A DNA stretch of 64,000 nt from Chitinophagaceae bacterium DXS (GCA_030345135.1 CP128386.1:6616901-6680900); one strand, 5' to 3'; positions 1 through 9,338 are shown, counted from the first letter of the stretch. Translations and numbers: made by a program. The notes: generated by a model from the sequence alone, not told the origin.

Positions 1-909
1 ATACCTTACTTCGCTGTATTTTTTAAGCTGAGCGACGATGCCAAAACACGAACGGAGCAACTTGTCTATCTTTCTGCAATTGTAGTTATTTCTGTTCTTA
101 CACTTTTTATAAGTAGAAAAGCTACCAGGAACAAGGCCAGAATTGAAGGCTTTGCCTGGGGATACTTCTATAATTTTATTTATGAATTGTCGGAATTAAT
201 TATTGAAGAGGATGCAAATATTCAATTGGGATCAAAAAGATTAAAGACTGCTGCATCAGAAAAAAAGGAAGTTAGTGAAGTTGATTTACAACTGGAGTAT
301 TCAACGGAGCAAATTAGAATGCTGATCATCGTCCCAAGAGACTTATACGCGGATTACAGGCTTGCGGAATTGATCTCTAATATTTTTGAAGATGTAATTA
401 TTACACCATCAAAAAACACTGTTTTTCCCATCAGGAAGAAAGTAATGAAAGGGTTGGAGATAAATAAAGGGGGAAGGAAGTCTCTGTTATTGATTGACAC
501 GCCACCCACAACAATGCGCGCCATGAAATTGTATCAGGAAAGCTGTTGCAATGTAAATCATAATGATGCATTTGACGACCTGGACAAAAAATCCAAAACG
601 CAGTTTCAAAAGGTTGTGAATGATTGCCGGAATTTTGCACCCATCTTTAAAGAAGCCTTGGAATATATAATTTCCTCATTGTCGGCAGGAATGAAAAAGC
701 AACCTTATAAAGAATTGATCAACATGATTACCATTGATCAATTAATCCGGAACATCATTAATGAAGATGAATATAGAGTTCTGAAACTCATTGGCGACAA
801 TATCGGTGAAAAGAATAAGAATGAAAAGCAAAAAGTAATTGAAAAGATAAACAGCCGGAAGCAACATTTAATTGACAGAATAGAAGAAGTTGCAATCGTC
901 CCGCTATAG
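1..909 (+). CDS. Bacterial membrane-anchored STING (TM-STING, CBASS effector), 5'-truncated by window edge
   Basis: The frame is open from base 1 to a TAG stop at 907-909, giving 302 visible residues; the true start lies left of the window, so an internal TTG at 187 is not the start. Visible residues 21-38 form a transmembrane helix. Next comes a STING cyclic-dinucleotide-binding domain: the ligand-pocket helix has the aromatic motif GFAWGYFYNF (residues 50-59), followed by YADYRLAELI and the strand-turn IDTPPTT, both typical of prokaryotic STING. In the family, STING is the effector of CBASS anti-phage systems, binds c-di-GMP made by a partner CD-NTase, and the TM version is thought to oligomerise and damage the inner membrane. 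No CD-NTase follows downstream, so the partner should be upstream. The family call rests on motifs; c-di-GMP specificity is inferred. Confidence 0.82.
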   Translation: MPYFAVFFKLSDDAKTRTEQLVYLSAIVVISVLTLFISRKATRNKARIEGFAWGYFYNFIYELSELIIEEDANIQLGSKRLKTAASEKKEVSEVDLQLEYSTEQIRMLIIVPRDLYADYRLAELISNIFEDVIITPSKNTVFPIRKKVMKGLEINKGGRKSLLLIDTPPTTMRAMKLYQESCCNVNHNDAFDDLDKKSKTQFQKVVNDCRNFAPIFKEALEYIISSLSAGMKKQPYKELINMITIDQLIRNIINEDEYRVLKLIGDNIGEKNKNEKQKVIEKINSRKQHLIDRIEEVAIVPL

Positions 910-927
910 AATGCCATTAACAATTAG

Positions 928-1068
928 TTACACGGAGGGCACCGAGAAGACACGGAGCTACACAGAGAAAGCTTTTCAAACTTATGCGCCTTAGCGCTTT
1001 CCTTTATTTCTTCGTGCCGTGGTTAAACTCTTCGTGTTTCTCCCTGTCGCGCTGCCTCCGTGGTTCAA
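928..1068. repeat. Intergenic element with inverted CACGGAGG ends
   Basis: The stretch between the convergent STING and PLP-enzyme genes begins with CACGGAGGGC (931-940) and ends with the inverse GCCTCCGTG (1054-1062). Its interior is rich in variants of 'cacagaga' and 'cttcgtg'. Related partial copies occur at 7355-7400, 9190-9240 and 16320-16372. It resembles the dispersed intergenic repeats common in Chitinophagaceae and could act as a transcriptional boundary. Confidence 0.5.
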
Positions 1069-1070
1069 AA

Positions 1071-2294
1071 CTAACCCAGTGCTTGTTGCAAATCATTTAT
1101 AATATCTTCCACACATTCAAGTCCCACACTCATCCGGATAAGCCCATCTGTAATTCCAGCCTTCTCCCGATCGGCTTTGCTCACACCACTATGAGACATA
1201 GAAGCAGGGTGGGATAGAAGCGTATCCACCGTTCCCAGAGAAACTGCCCGTGTACACAGTTGCAGCCGGTTGATAAAATTAATCGCCGCAGTCATGCCTC
1301 CATCCAGTTCAAATGAAAGCACAGCGCCGGGGCGGCGCATTTGCTTCTGCGTGATGGCGTAGCCCGGATGAGAAGAAAGGCCATTGTAATGTACTTTCTC
1401 CACTTTGGGATGATCCGCTAAAAAAGCGGCTACCTTTTCCGCATTTTCGCAGTGCTTTTCCATTCGCAAAGGCAGTGTTTTTGCGCCGTTCATCACCAGG
1501 AAAGCATCAAATGCGCTGGGGCAAGCCCCTAACAACTTATAAGCCTGGTAAGCCTGTTGTTTCATCCAGTTTGCATCTTTACCAATCAGCACACCACCAA
1601 TGGCGTTTCCATGCCCATTCAGGAATTTTGTGGTTGAATGAAAAACAAAATCAGCCCCAAACCGGAACGGTTGCTGCAGATAAGGAGTGGCGAAAGTATT
1701 GTCCACGCTCACTTTAATTCCATGTTCCGCAGCAATGGCACAAACAACTTCCAGGTCAATACATGAAAGCAAAGGATTGGCCGGCGTTTCAAGATGGATG
1801 AGCTTAACATTCTTTGTCGTTGCAATAAGTTGTTTCAGCTTATCTGCATCATCAAAATCCGTAGCTATAGCATTAATGCCGAAGTTGGGTAAAAACTGAA
1901 AAATCATTTCAAACGTGCCGCCATAAACTGATGAGTGGGAGAGAACCGTGTCTCCGGGGCGAAGCACAGACAACAGTAGTGTAGCCAATGCGCCTTGTCC
2001 GCTAGCATGTAAACGGGCATGTAACTGAAGTGGTTTTCCTTTTTCATCAGACAGGCCAAATCCTTCCATCCCGGCCAGCATCTCTTCTGCGGCGCTTAAT
2101 GTTGGGTTGCCAAAGCGCGAGTAGACAAACCCCGGTTCTTCTCCTGAAAACCGCGCCGTGCCCTGTTCTGCACTTTCGAAAGTAAATGTGGAAGTCGCAA
2201 AAATAGGCATCAGGTGTGCATATTCGGGATGACTGTGTCCGTCTCCGTGTAAAGCAAAAGATTGCATTGAATCTGGCGAAGAATATTTTTCCAT
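1071..2294 (-). CDS. Trans-sulfuration PLP-dependent lyase/synthase (methionine gamma-lyase or cystathionine gamma-lyase type)
   Basis: This 407-residue protein has the Cys/Met-metabolism PLP enzyme fold (fold type I). The PLP-phosphate motif YSR is at residues 58-60 and the cofactor-binding D198-N199-T200 segment is present. The Schiff-base lysine is K223 in HSTTKFLNGHG. The C-terminal substrate motif SHPASMSHSG is intact. Members cleave or form C-S bonds of methionine, cystathionine or O-acylhomoserine in the cytoplasm. The position of the methionine gamma-lyase active cysteine (after Tyr in YGCTF) is Gly126 here, so strict methionine gamma-lyase activity is less certain than cystathionine lyase/synthase or O-acetylhomoserine sulfhydrylase activity. 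It lies 105 bp downstream of the efflux operon on the same strand and probably has its own promoter. The family is sure; the substrate is not. Confidence 0.85.
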   Translation of the reverse strand: MEKYSSPDSMQSFALHGDGHSHPEYAHLMPIFATSTFTFESAEQGTARFSGEEPGFVYSRFGNPTLSAAEEMLAGMEGFGLSDEKGKPLQLHARLHASGQGALATLLLSVLRPGDTVLSHSSVYGGTFEMIFQFLPNFGINAIATDFDDADKLKQLIATTKNVKLIHLETPANPLLSCIDLEVVCAIAAEHGIKVSVDNTFATPYLQQPFRFGADFVFHSTTKFLNGHGNAIGGVLIGKDANWMKQQAYQAYKLLGACPSAFDAFLVMNGAKTLPLRMEKHCENAEKVAAFLADHPKVEKVHYNGLSSHPGYAITQKQMRRPGAVLSFELDGGMTAAINFINRLQLCTRAVSLGTVDTLLSHPASMSHSGVSKADREKAGITDGLIRMSVGLECVEDIINDLQQALG

Positions 2295-2399
2295 AGCTAT
2301 AGTAGTTGCTCGTTTTGAAAATGCCCGTATTGTTTTTGCATAAACCCGTGTCCGTTATGCGGGCTATGAAGTTCGTCTTTTGTTCCTTACGATAGCATA

Positions 2400-4016
2400 T
2401 TACGCCGGAGATAATTGTTTTGATCTCAAGTTGACCATCGTCCTGTTCAGGTAAGGAAATAGCGCGATCAATAGTATTGTCGTCAATAGCAACCAGCACA
2501 TACGTTCGTAATAGTCCATCGCAAAATGGAGATGCGTTTGTGTATTAATTGCATTGATCATCAGCTTTGGTGTTCCGGTGTATGCTTCTGTCTTTAGCAA
2601 ACCACGCGCCGCTAAACGTCCGGCGCCCATTGCCAGTTGCTTTTTGACTGGAATGTCTGCTGATGTAAGATTCTCCTGGAAAGTATTGTAATGTTTACTC
2701 CTGCCATACAATTCGTAATAATTGATCAGCGCTATACTCAGGCAGAAGCCGACATACCGCATGATCAGCAGGAAGGCTGATGCTGACGAGCCAAGCACTA
2801 CCGATACAGACGATATGCTAAACACAATAATCGGAACGAGCAACATTCCAACGCCAAGGCCCTGTAAAAAAAGTGGCAGAAAAAATACGTCAGGGTTAGC
2901 TTCAGGGTTGAAAAGAAAAAGCATAATAAAATGAAATACAAACAACAATGCAAAGCCCGGCAACCAGATCAGCCTGATCTTCTTTTTCTGCAGGATTAAA
3001 CAACATGAAAGAATTACGCCTGCTATAAGCCCGGCTATATTGAATGTATTAATGTATGAAACGTGCATCGGGTCAAACTTCAATGCAATTGTAAAAAAGT
3101 TGTTGGTAATGCCCGATGCAAAACGGCATATATACAGTATCAGCAACAACAACAAGCCTACCTTGAAGTTGCGGCTACTGAATACACGCAGGTCTGTATA
3201 AGGACGTTTCATGCTGCGCTGACGAAGGATAAAAACAAGGAGCATAAATGCGCAGGCAATACAAACAGATAAAATCCGCCGGTCGGTAAGCCAGTAATAC
3301 TCCTGTCCGTAAATCATGCAATAACCAAAAGCCACCAGCAACAGGCTCAGCAACACGAAGCTTTGCCAATCCAGTTTGTATAATGGGAAGCGCACATTTA
3401 AACGGATATTGTTCATTGCTGTAAGTACCAGCAAAAGCCCGGGCAGGTAAGAAAATACCGTGCATTTATAAACGATATTAAAGTTGAACGAGTCGATAAC
3501 ATCAGCCGTTATGAGGTTATTGAACGGCATTGCCAGCAGCAACATGCAAAAAAATACAGAAAAACTTACCTCGCGTGCGCGCTCACTCTTCAATCTTGTA
3601 AACATCAACGCCAGGGAAAGATTCACTGTGCTGGCGAACAGCATACCTTGTATAAACCGTAGTGGAAAAAACACATAGAGCTGGCTGGTAAAATAACAGG
3701 CTGTTGACAGCAAGATCTGCAACACGGTAAAAATGACAAAGTATTCCTTTGTAGCCAGGTAGCTGAAGAACCGCCGTTCCAGGGCGTAAAAGCCTGCATA
3801 ACCTGCATAGAAGAGTGCCACCGCAAATTGAATATCGGCAGGCTCTCCGCCATAATGACCCGCGGCCGCATTTATGTTAGCCAGTGGCAGAAAGAAAAGC
3901 ACCATGCTTGGAAGAATAGTACTAAACAGTACAATTTTAACAAGCCAGTCAGGCACCCAGCTTTTAAAAATCGGAAATGAACTACTCACGGTGATCTTTT
4001 TTGGGGATGGATACAT
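2400..4016 (-). CDS. MFS multidrug efflux permease, EmrB/DHA2 type
   Basis: This 538-residue integral membrane protein has about 14 hydrophobic segments, the DHA2 (EmrB/QacA) layout. It is the last gene of a three-gene minus-strand set, and its start codon overlaps the upstream EmrA-like gene by 35 bp; there is no nearer in-frame Met before residue about 38, so the long start is kept. In this family the permease exchanges protons for drugs or organic anions and delivers them through a periplasmic adaptor and a TolC channel. The first loop is poor in the usual MFS motif-A residues, as in other Bacteroidota EmrB-like proteins, so the substrate cannot be named. Confidence 0.85.
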   Translation of the reverse strand: MYPSPKKITVSSSFPIFKSWVPDWLVKIVLFSTILPSMVLFFLPLANINAAAGHYGGEPADIQFAVALFYAGYAGFYALERRFFSYLATKEYFVIFTVLQILLSTACYFTSQLYVFFPLRFIQGMLFASTVNLSLALMFTRLKSERAREVSFSVFFCMLLLAMPFNNLITADVIDSFNFNIVYKCTVFSYLPGLLLVLTAMNNIRLNVRFPLYKLDWQSFVLLSLLLVAFGYCMIYGQEYYWLTDRRILSVCIACAFMLLVFILRQRSMKRPYTDLRVFSSRNFKVGLLLLLILYICRFASGITNNFFTIALKFDPMHVSYINTFNIAGLIAGVILSCCLILQKKKIRLIWLPGFALLFVFHFIMLFLFNPEANPDVFFLPLFLQGLGVGMLLVPIIVFSISSVSVVLGSSASAFLLIMRYVGFCLSIALINYYELYGRSKHYNTFQENLTSADIPVKKQLAMGAGRLAARGLLKTEAYTGTPKLMINAINTQTHLHFAMDYYERMCWLLLTTILLIALFPYLNRTMVNLRSKQLSPA

Positions 4017-5046
4017 TCACATTCATGCCTGCTCTGAGTAAAGCCAGCTCTCCATTCGGACCATCAACCTTTATACGCACAGGAATACGCTGAACGATCT
4101 TTACGTAGTTGCCGGTTGAATTGTCCGGAGGCAACAATGAAAAACTGGATCCTGTTGCGGGAGAAAAAGAAATGATTGTTCCGCTAAATGTTTTACCTGG
4201 AAAGGCATCCGCGGTAAAGAAAGCTGTGTCGCCCAGGTGCATGTTTGCCACCTGTGTTTCTTTATAATTTGCAACAACCCATTTATCTGTTTCTTCATTC
4301 ACAATATAGGCCAGCACCTGCCCGGCATCTATCATTTGCCCTTTTTCCACTGTTCTCCGTCCAATGCGGCCATTATATGGTGCGCGGATAACAGTATAGC
4401 TTACATCCAATTCCTGCCTTGCCAGGAGCGATTTAAGCCGTTTGATTTCCGCAGCCAGTACGGCTTTTTCCATAACAGCGTCCTGCACTCTCGAAGAGGA
4501 TGCCTGGAAGTTACTTTCACTTGCATCATAATCGGCTTTTGAAACTTCAAGTCCTGCCTTTTCATGTTCCAGCTGTTGCTGCGTAGCCGAATTAGCCTGG
4601 TACAGTTTTGAATAACGGTTGTAATCAAGCTCTTTCTGCCAAAGCTTTGATTTGTCTGCAGCAGATGCATAACGTGCTGCGGTTGCCGATTTGTCCAGTG
4701 TATGTATGTTGCTTTCAAGCGCAGCAAGCTGGGCCTCGGTTTTTTGTATGGCAGCAATGGTTTGATCAGCCTGCGTAACATATTCCCGGTTGTCAATTAA
4801 TAAAAGTGTATCACCTTTTTTCACGTCCTGGTTCTCTTCATATTTCACGGCGACGATAAAACCGCCGGCACGGGAAATAACCGGGTTTACATACTGCTGC
4901 ACCTGTGCATCATTTGTCTGTTCATTTACATAATATTCATGCAATGTCCACACGCCCCACGCGGCCAGCGCTATCACGGTAAACACCGCTATCCATCCTG
5001 TAATAATGGTGATTGTTTTGTCTGTTATGGTGTACTTCTTTTTCAT
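3982..5046 (-). CDS. HlyD/EmrA-family membrane fusion protein
   Basis: This 354-residue protein is the periplasmic adaptor of the efflux pump. It has one N-terminal membrane helix (about residues 11-32), then a lipoyl-like barrel-sandwich half (ISRAGGFIVAVKYEENQDVKKGD), a long alpha-helical hairpin of about residues 75-215 predicted as coiled coil, the second lipoyl half (YTVIRAPYNGRIG) and a beta-barrel near the C terminus. Length and order match EmrA. Its start codon overlaps the stop of the TolC-like gene by 4 bp (ATGA), and its 3' end overlaps the permease gene, so the three are surely co-transcribed and translationally coupled. Confidence 0.9.
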   Translation of the reverse strand: MKKKYTITDKTITIITGWIAVFTVIALAAWGVWTLHEYYVNEQTNDAQVQQYVNPVISRAGGFIVAVKYEENQDVKKGDTLLLIDNREYVTQADQTIAAIQKTEAQLAALESNIHTLDKSATAARYASAADKSKLWQKELDYNRYSKLYQANSATQQQLEHEKAGLEVSKADYDASESNFQASSSRVQDAVMEKAVLAAEIKRLKSLLARQELDVSYTVIRAPYNGRIGRRTVEKGQMIDAGQVLAYIVNEETDKWVVANYKETQVANMHLGDTAFFTADAFPGKTFSGTIISFSPATGSSFSLLPPDNSTGNYVKIVQRIPVRIKVDGPNGELALLRAGMNVNVSIPKKDHRE

Positions 5047-6383
5047 AGCTCTGTTAATATGCCCATGCTGTTTTCCAGTTGATAATATTTGTTTTTAGCT
5101 GTCACTGCCGCTGCTACTTTATCAAATTTTGCCTGCAACAGTTGCAGTTCTGCATCAAGCAATTCGGTAATAAGCACGGTTTGGCTGAAATAACTGTTGC
5201 GGACAATCCGTGCGTTTTCTTCAGCCCGCGCAACATTCACTTCTGTTACATCCAAACGCTGTACAGCTTCTTTATAACGCAGGTAACCTTCCTTCACATC
5301 TGTGCGCAAACGGTCCTCCGTATCTCTGTGTTTTTCTTCTTCCTTTTCCAGCTCTATTTTGGCCTTGCTGACCTTGTTGATGTTGTGATAAAATGCAGAG
5401 AGCGGAAGACTTGCCTTTACACCTGCAATGCCCAGCGAGTACCAATAAGGATTGTAGGGATATAGAAAGATCTGCGGATTGGCGTAGTAAAATTCGCCGT
5501 ACATATTTAATCTGACGCTGGTGTTTGCTTTTACTTTCTTCAGATTGAGTTCGCTCAACGTTGTTTCTTTTGCCGAAATAAGCAGCGGGAAAGCATGTTG
5601 CGCAGCCTGTGCAAGGCAATCTTCGTACACCGGTATGGAAGGCATTTCATAAAGATTGTCCGATGCAGGTTTTAGCGGGTAATCGTCCGGCAAACCGATC
5701 AGGATATTCATCCTTTGCGAAAGCAGTGTGATATCATTGTTGATCTCCAGTAACAGTTGTTCCTGCCGTGAAACTTCCAGCTCAACACGCAGTACATCAT
5801 TCTTCAATTTGATACCATGCGTAAAAAAATCATTTATTTCCCTGAGTTGTTCTTTTCGCTCAGCAATGGCATCCTGAACGAGTTTGCGATATTCAAAACT
5901 TTTCTGCAACTCAAGATATAACGCAGCAACATCTTTGTAAGCAGTAGAGATGCTCTCATCTTCCTGTATATCTGCAATATCTTTCTCAACGCCGGCAGAG
6001 GCAATAGAAAGATTCAATTTATTACCGTTATAAATATTGAGATTAAAATCTGTACCTAACCTGTAAAGCGTGTGAATCACTTCGTGTTGAGATGGAGGCT
6101 TCAGCAGGCCTTTGTCATATACAGGTATATTGGTTGCTTTCTCTAAGCTTCCGGCAATACCAACTTCCGGAAAGCGTTCCATCTTCAGATCTTTTACTTC
6201 GCTCGAGGCGATCATTGTGTTGTGTCGCCTGATCCTGATTGTTCTGCTTGCTGTATCCGCTCTGTGCCAGGCATCCGTGAGCGTTAAGCGGAGGGTGTCA
6301 TTCGTAGTTACCTGGGCATTGATCGCGGTGCCTTTACTTGCAGCCAGCAATGTAATCAATAGTGCCCTTCTGAAAGGTTGCAT
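5043..6383 (-). CDS. TolC-family outer-membrane efflux protein
   Basis: This 446-residue protein begins with a signal peptide (about residues 1-23, ending INAQ). Two long helical repeats rich in Glu, Lys, Leu and Ala follow, typical of the OEP/TolC trimeric channel, with strands around residues 95-120 and 290-320. It is the first gene of the tolC-emrA-emrB operon, and the next start overlaps its stop. It would form the outer-membrane duct for the EmrAB-like pump. The divergent AraC gene across a 155-bp gap is the obvious candidate regulator. Confidence 0.88.
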   Translation of the reverse strand: MQPFRRALLITLLAASKGTAINAQVTTNDTLRLTLTDAWHRADTASRTIRIRRHNTMIASSEVKDLKMERFPEVGIAGSLEKATNIPVYDKGLLKPPSQHEVIHTLYRLGTDFNLNIYNGNKLNLSIASAGVEKDIADIQEDESISTAYKDVAALYLELQKSFEYRKLVQDAIAERKEQLREINDFFTHGIKLKNDVLRVELEVSRQEQLLLEINNDITLLSQRMNILIGLPDDYPLKPASDNLYEMPSIPVYEDCLAQAAQHAFPLLISAKETTLSELNLKKVKANTSVRLNMYGEFYYANPQIFLYPYNPYWYSLGIAGVKASLPLSAFYHNINKVSKAKIELEKEEEKHRDTEDRLRTDVKEGYLRYKEAVQRLDVTEVNVARAEENARIVRNSYFSQTVLITELLDAELQLLQAKFDKVAAAVTAKNKYYQLENSMGILTEL

Positions 6384-6409
6384 GTATATTCTGTACTTGT
6401 TTTACGCCA

Positions 6410-6417
6410 CAAAATTA
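6410..6417 (-). promoter_or_regulatory. Putative -7 box of the efflux operon promoter
   Basis: On the minus strand the sequence reads TAATTTTG, which fits the Bacteroidota -7 consensus TAnnTTTG and lies 26 bp upstream of the tolC-like start codon. A convincing -33 TTG box is not obvious. Confidence 0.35.
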
Positions 6418-6483
6418 TCAAGGATGCATAAAAGTAATTTTACCTAAATAGACAATTATTTATTTAAACCAGCCAATCTTTAA

Positions 6484-6491
6484 TATCTTCG
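6484..6491 (+). promoter_or_regulatory. Putative -7 box of the AraC regulator promoter
   Basis: TATCTTCG is a near match to TAnnTTTG, 47 bp before the AraC start. It sits in the shared divergent intergenic region, where an AraC-type activator could bind to control both directions. No clear -33 element is seen. Confidence 0.3.
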
Positions 6492-6538
6492 CTTTTGAAG
6501 GAAAGTATCATTGAATTGTAAGTTACAACAAGCAAAGT

Positions 6539-7324
6539 ATGAGCCTTATCGCATCTTTACCGGACATAAATAAAAAGCCGGCATCGGTTTTTGTGATGCA
6601 TGAAAAGTCGGAAAAGCTCATCCCATCACACGTGCACAGCAAGGGGCAATTGAGTTATGTGGAAGGAGGAATAGCCTATATAACTGCAGAAGAGAGGACA
6701 TATGTAGTGCCCGCCAGGCATTATTTCTGGATCCCTGCCGGACTTGAACATACGTTGCGGATCGGGTTGTTTGCAACTGTTCTTCGTTCATTGTATTTCT
6801 ATACACATAATGATAACGAATCCCCATTTTACAGGCAGTTGGGTATTTATCCGGCGAGTGAATTGCTGATTCAAATGATCAATTATACAGAAAGATGGGA
6901 TGGGAGACATGTTACTACACAGGACAATAATTTTGAATTTCTCATTGCACTGAAGAAACTGCTTCCCGAATTAAACAATGAGGCATTGCCTATTGTGCTT
7001 CCGGTTACGGATGATGAGATGATGAATAAGATCACTCGTTACCTCGACAGGCACAAATCAGAAACGCTTTCTTTAGCGAGCGTCAGCAAGAAATTTAACA
7101 TGAGTGAACGTTCGTTATCCCGGTTTTTTCAAACTAAGTTAAAGATCTCATTTCTTCAATATTTGAAAACGCTTCGCATGATCAAGGCGATAGAAATGAT
7201 CATCAAAACCAATAAATCCATCGAAGAAATTTCTTATGATACCGGCTATAAGAACCCTGGATCGTTTAGTAATGCTTTCTTTGAGTTTACGCATGCCAGG
7301 CCAACGGATTTTAGAAAACGATAG
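6539..7324 (+). CDS. AraC-family transcriptional regulator (cupin + AraC HTH), divergent from efflux operon
   Basis: This 261-residue protein has an N-terminal cupin-like sensor (residues 20-100, with HVHSKGQL and the GLEHTLRIG turn). The C-terminal double helix-turn-helix covers about residues 165-260 (LSLASVSKKFNMSERSLSR, then SIEEISYDTGYKNPGSFSNAF, the AraC signature). It would bind a small ligand and act on the adjacent tolC-emrA-emrB operon, from which it is transcribed divergently; that target is inferred from position. Length and domain order are normal for the family. Confidence 0.88.
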   Translation: MSLIASLPDINKKPASVFVMHEKSEKLIPSHVHSKGQLSYVEGGIAYITAEERTYVVPARHYFWIPAGLEHTLRIGLFATVLRSLYFYTHNDNESPFYRQLGIYPASELLIQMINYTERWDGRHVTTQDNNFEFLIALKKLLPELNNEALPIVLPVTDDEMMNKITRYLDRHKSETLSLASVSKKFNMSERSLSRFFQTKLKISFLQYLKTLRMIKAIEMIIKTNKSIEEISYDTGYKNPGSFSNAFFEFTHARPTDFRKR

Positions 7325-7685
7325 TTGGTGAGGATTGTCTTCTTAGCATGAATTATGGTTACACAGAGAAACAGCAGGAGAAGACACAGAGAGCACAGAG
7401 GTTGTTGATTGCGTCGCCGCCTCTTTGCGTTCGCCGCGTGAAACAGCATTTTCAATTGTCAACTGTCAATTTTCAATTCTCATATTTATTGCAAGAAACA
7501 GTTAACATGTCCGTTGCGTCGCTGCATCTTTTGCGTTCGCCGCGTGAAACCCATTTTCAATTGTCAACTGTCAATTTTCAATTCTCAGTGAAACATTTTT
7601 ATTTATTAGTTGACATGTCCGTTGCGTCGCCGCCTCTTTGCGTTCGCCGCGTGAAACAGCATTTTCAATTGTCAACTGTCAATTT
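7325..7685. repeat. Threefold repeat of about 70 bp with 7-bp internal periodicity
   Basis: Three near-identical blocks begin with the same 'gcgtcgc' word at 7411, 7516 and 7624. Each ends in a run of 7-bp units (TTTTCAA TTGTCAA CTGTCAA TTTTCAA) at 7449-7483, 7554-7588 and 7662-7691. The last run reaches into the 3' end of the flavoenzyme gene. A partial copy of the 'cacagaga' element lies at 7355-7400. An open frame through this region only translates the repeats. No gene is supported. Confidence 0.75.
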
Positions 7686-8870
7686 TCAATTAACCCTTAT
7701 CAGTCGCTCCTTCGTCACTTCCGCCCACGAATTGCATCCGGCCAGTCCCAGCGTTAGATCTGTATCTGCAAGTAAATTGCCTACGACCTCTTTCACACCC
7801 TGCTCTCCGGCAAGGGCCAGTCCGTAAGCATAGGGGCGGGCAATCAAAACCGCTTTCGCGCCCAATGCCATCGCTTTAAATACATCGGCTCCACGGCGGA
7901 TGCCACTGTCAAACAAAATAGTTGTTTTATCGCCAACAGCCGTTGCTATGCTGTCAAGCGTATCCAATGAAGCCACGGCGCCATCCAGTTGCCTGCCACC
8001 GTGATTAGACACAATAATCCCGTCGGCACCATGATCAATCGCTTTTTTTGCATCATCAGGATGCTGGATTCCTTTTAAGATAATTGGAAGCCTGGTGCTA
8101 TCCCGGATGACAGCAAGATCTTCCCATGTAGACCCGGCATTGGAAAAGCAATGTGCAAAATGCATCATCGTTTTCATTTTGTCCTTCGCCGGATCGCCAA
8201 CAGCTTTCAAAAAAACGGGATCTGAAAAATAATTGCCCAAACCTTCACCAAACAAAAAAGGTAAGTATGCATTTTGTATGTCGCGTTCGCGCCATGCAAA
8301 TATTCTTGTATCCAGTGTTACTACAATTGCGCCATAACCCGCCTTCTCCGCGCGGTTGATAACACTTCGGGTAAAGTCGTTATCGCTTCCCCAATAAAGT
8401 TGGAACCAATGCGGATGATCGCCATGTGCCTCCGCTATTTCCTCAATCGTTTTAGAAGATACAGTACTCACTACCTGCGGTACGTGCAACGTCCTGGCTG
8501 CACGGGCCACTGCTATTTCCGCTTCGGGATGCGCTATTGATAAAACGCCGACAGGACCAAGCAAAACGGGAGAGGGCAACTTTGTTCCAAACAATTCAAC
8601 ATCCATGCTTCGCCCTGTTACATCGCCAAGCATGCGAGGTATGATCTGCCACTTGTTGAAAGCTGCAATGTTATTCTGCATGGTCGTTTCGGCGCCAGCG
8701 CCGCCGGCAATGTAGGCAAAGGCTTCCGGCTTCATTACTCCACGGGCCTTTTGTTCCAGTGCTTCGTACGCTACGGGAAGTTGTGGCTTTATTTGCTGCA
8801 TGCCCGCAAAATAAATTTGCAACTGGTATTGCATACCGTGGGATAACTGAGTTGCTGTTGTTGAATTCAT
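7686..8870 (-). CDS. FMN-dependent alpha-hydroxy-acid oxidase, lactate 2-monooxygenase-like
   Basis: This 394-residue protein is an FMN-binding TIM barrel of the (S)-2-hydroxy-acid oxidase family. The active-site base is His290 in SNHGGRQLDG. The FMN/substrate segments AYIAGGAG, PVLLGPVGV, QLYWGSDND and FDSGIRRG are present, and Lys/Arg at ILKGI and GIRRG are intact. Length and the N-terminal segment NKWQIIPRML resemble mycobacterial lactate 2-monooxygenase, which turns L-lactate plus O2 into acetate, CO2 and water; L-lactate dehydrogenase or oxidase activity is the alternative. It is cytoplasmic with no signal peptide. It has no operon partners and faces away from the Rph gene. Its last codons lie inside the upstream-strand repeat tract. 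Confidence 0.87.
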   Translation of the reverse strand: MNSTTATQLSHGMQYQLQIYFAGMQQIKPQLPVAYEALEQKARGVMKPEAFAYIAGGAGAETTMQNNIAAFNKWQIIPRMLGDVTGRSMDVELFGTKLPSPVLLGPVGVLSIAHPEAEIAVARAARTLHVPQVVSTVSSKTIEEIAEAHGDHPHWFQLYWGSDNDFTRSVINRAEKAGYGAIVVTLDTRIFAWRERDIQNAYLPFLFGEGLGNYFSDPVFLKAVGDPAKDKMKTMMHFAHCFSNAGSTWEDLAVIRDSTRLPIILKGIQHPDDAKKAIDHGADGIIVSNHGGRQLDGAVASLDTLDSIATAVGDKTTILFDSGIRRGADVFKAMALGAKAVLIARPYAYGLALAGEQGVKEVVGNLLADTDLTLGLAGCNSWAEVTKERLIRVN

Positions 8871-9338
8871 GGGTGTAGTGTTTATGGCTAACGAATCTCA
8901 TGTGTGAAGGGAATACGGGATAAAAGTCGTAATTTTTTTTTCGAAGTGCAATATTGTTTTGCAAATTGGATGTAAATTTTTGATGGCAGTTTTGTGTAGT
9001 CGTCAGGTTTTCTTGATTAAAAAAGGAAGCAATTTTTTTAAAAAATGCCAACCATAGAATCGCTTATAATGACTTAGCCGGAGAAGGTTAACCGGATAAC
9101 GCTTTTATGCCCGGCTTTCGTATAGATACCACGGCATTTCTTTTTTGTTGTTAACATACCTCAAAGTATTTATACTTTCGATCTTTCCATTTTAGTTCTT
9201 TGTACCGCTTGGTTCCCTTTGTGGCTTTGTGGTTCAAAAACAACGAAACCTGTTTTTCAAAGGCAATTGCAATAACGGATGAGACAATAAATAAACTCAG
9301 CTCCAAATAATTTGCAAACAAGAAAACAAAAGAAAAAT
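8871..9338. other. Divergent intergenic region, no gene seen
   Basis: These 468 bp separate the divergent flavoenzyme and Rph genes and should hold both promoters. A TTTGTGG-rich segment at 9190-9240 matches the right end of the element at 928-1068. A short TTG-started extension of the Rph frame at 9312 is not needed. I see no RNA gene. Confidence 0.5.

Noticed and set aside
187..909. TTG-started 240-residue protein as the whole gene
   Set aside because: The frame is open to base 1 with a membrane helix and the first STING helix upstream of 187, so it is a partial gene.
7348..7827. 159-codon frame on the plus strand
   Set aside because: It only translates the threefold repeat and the antisense of the flavoenzyme gene.
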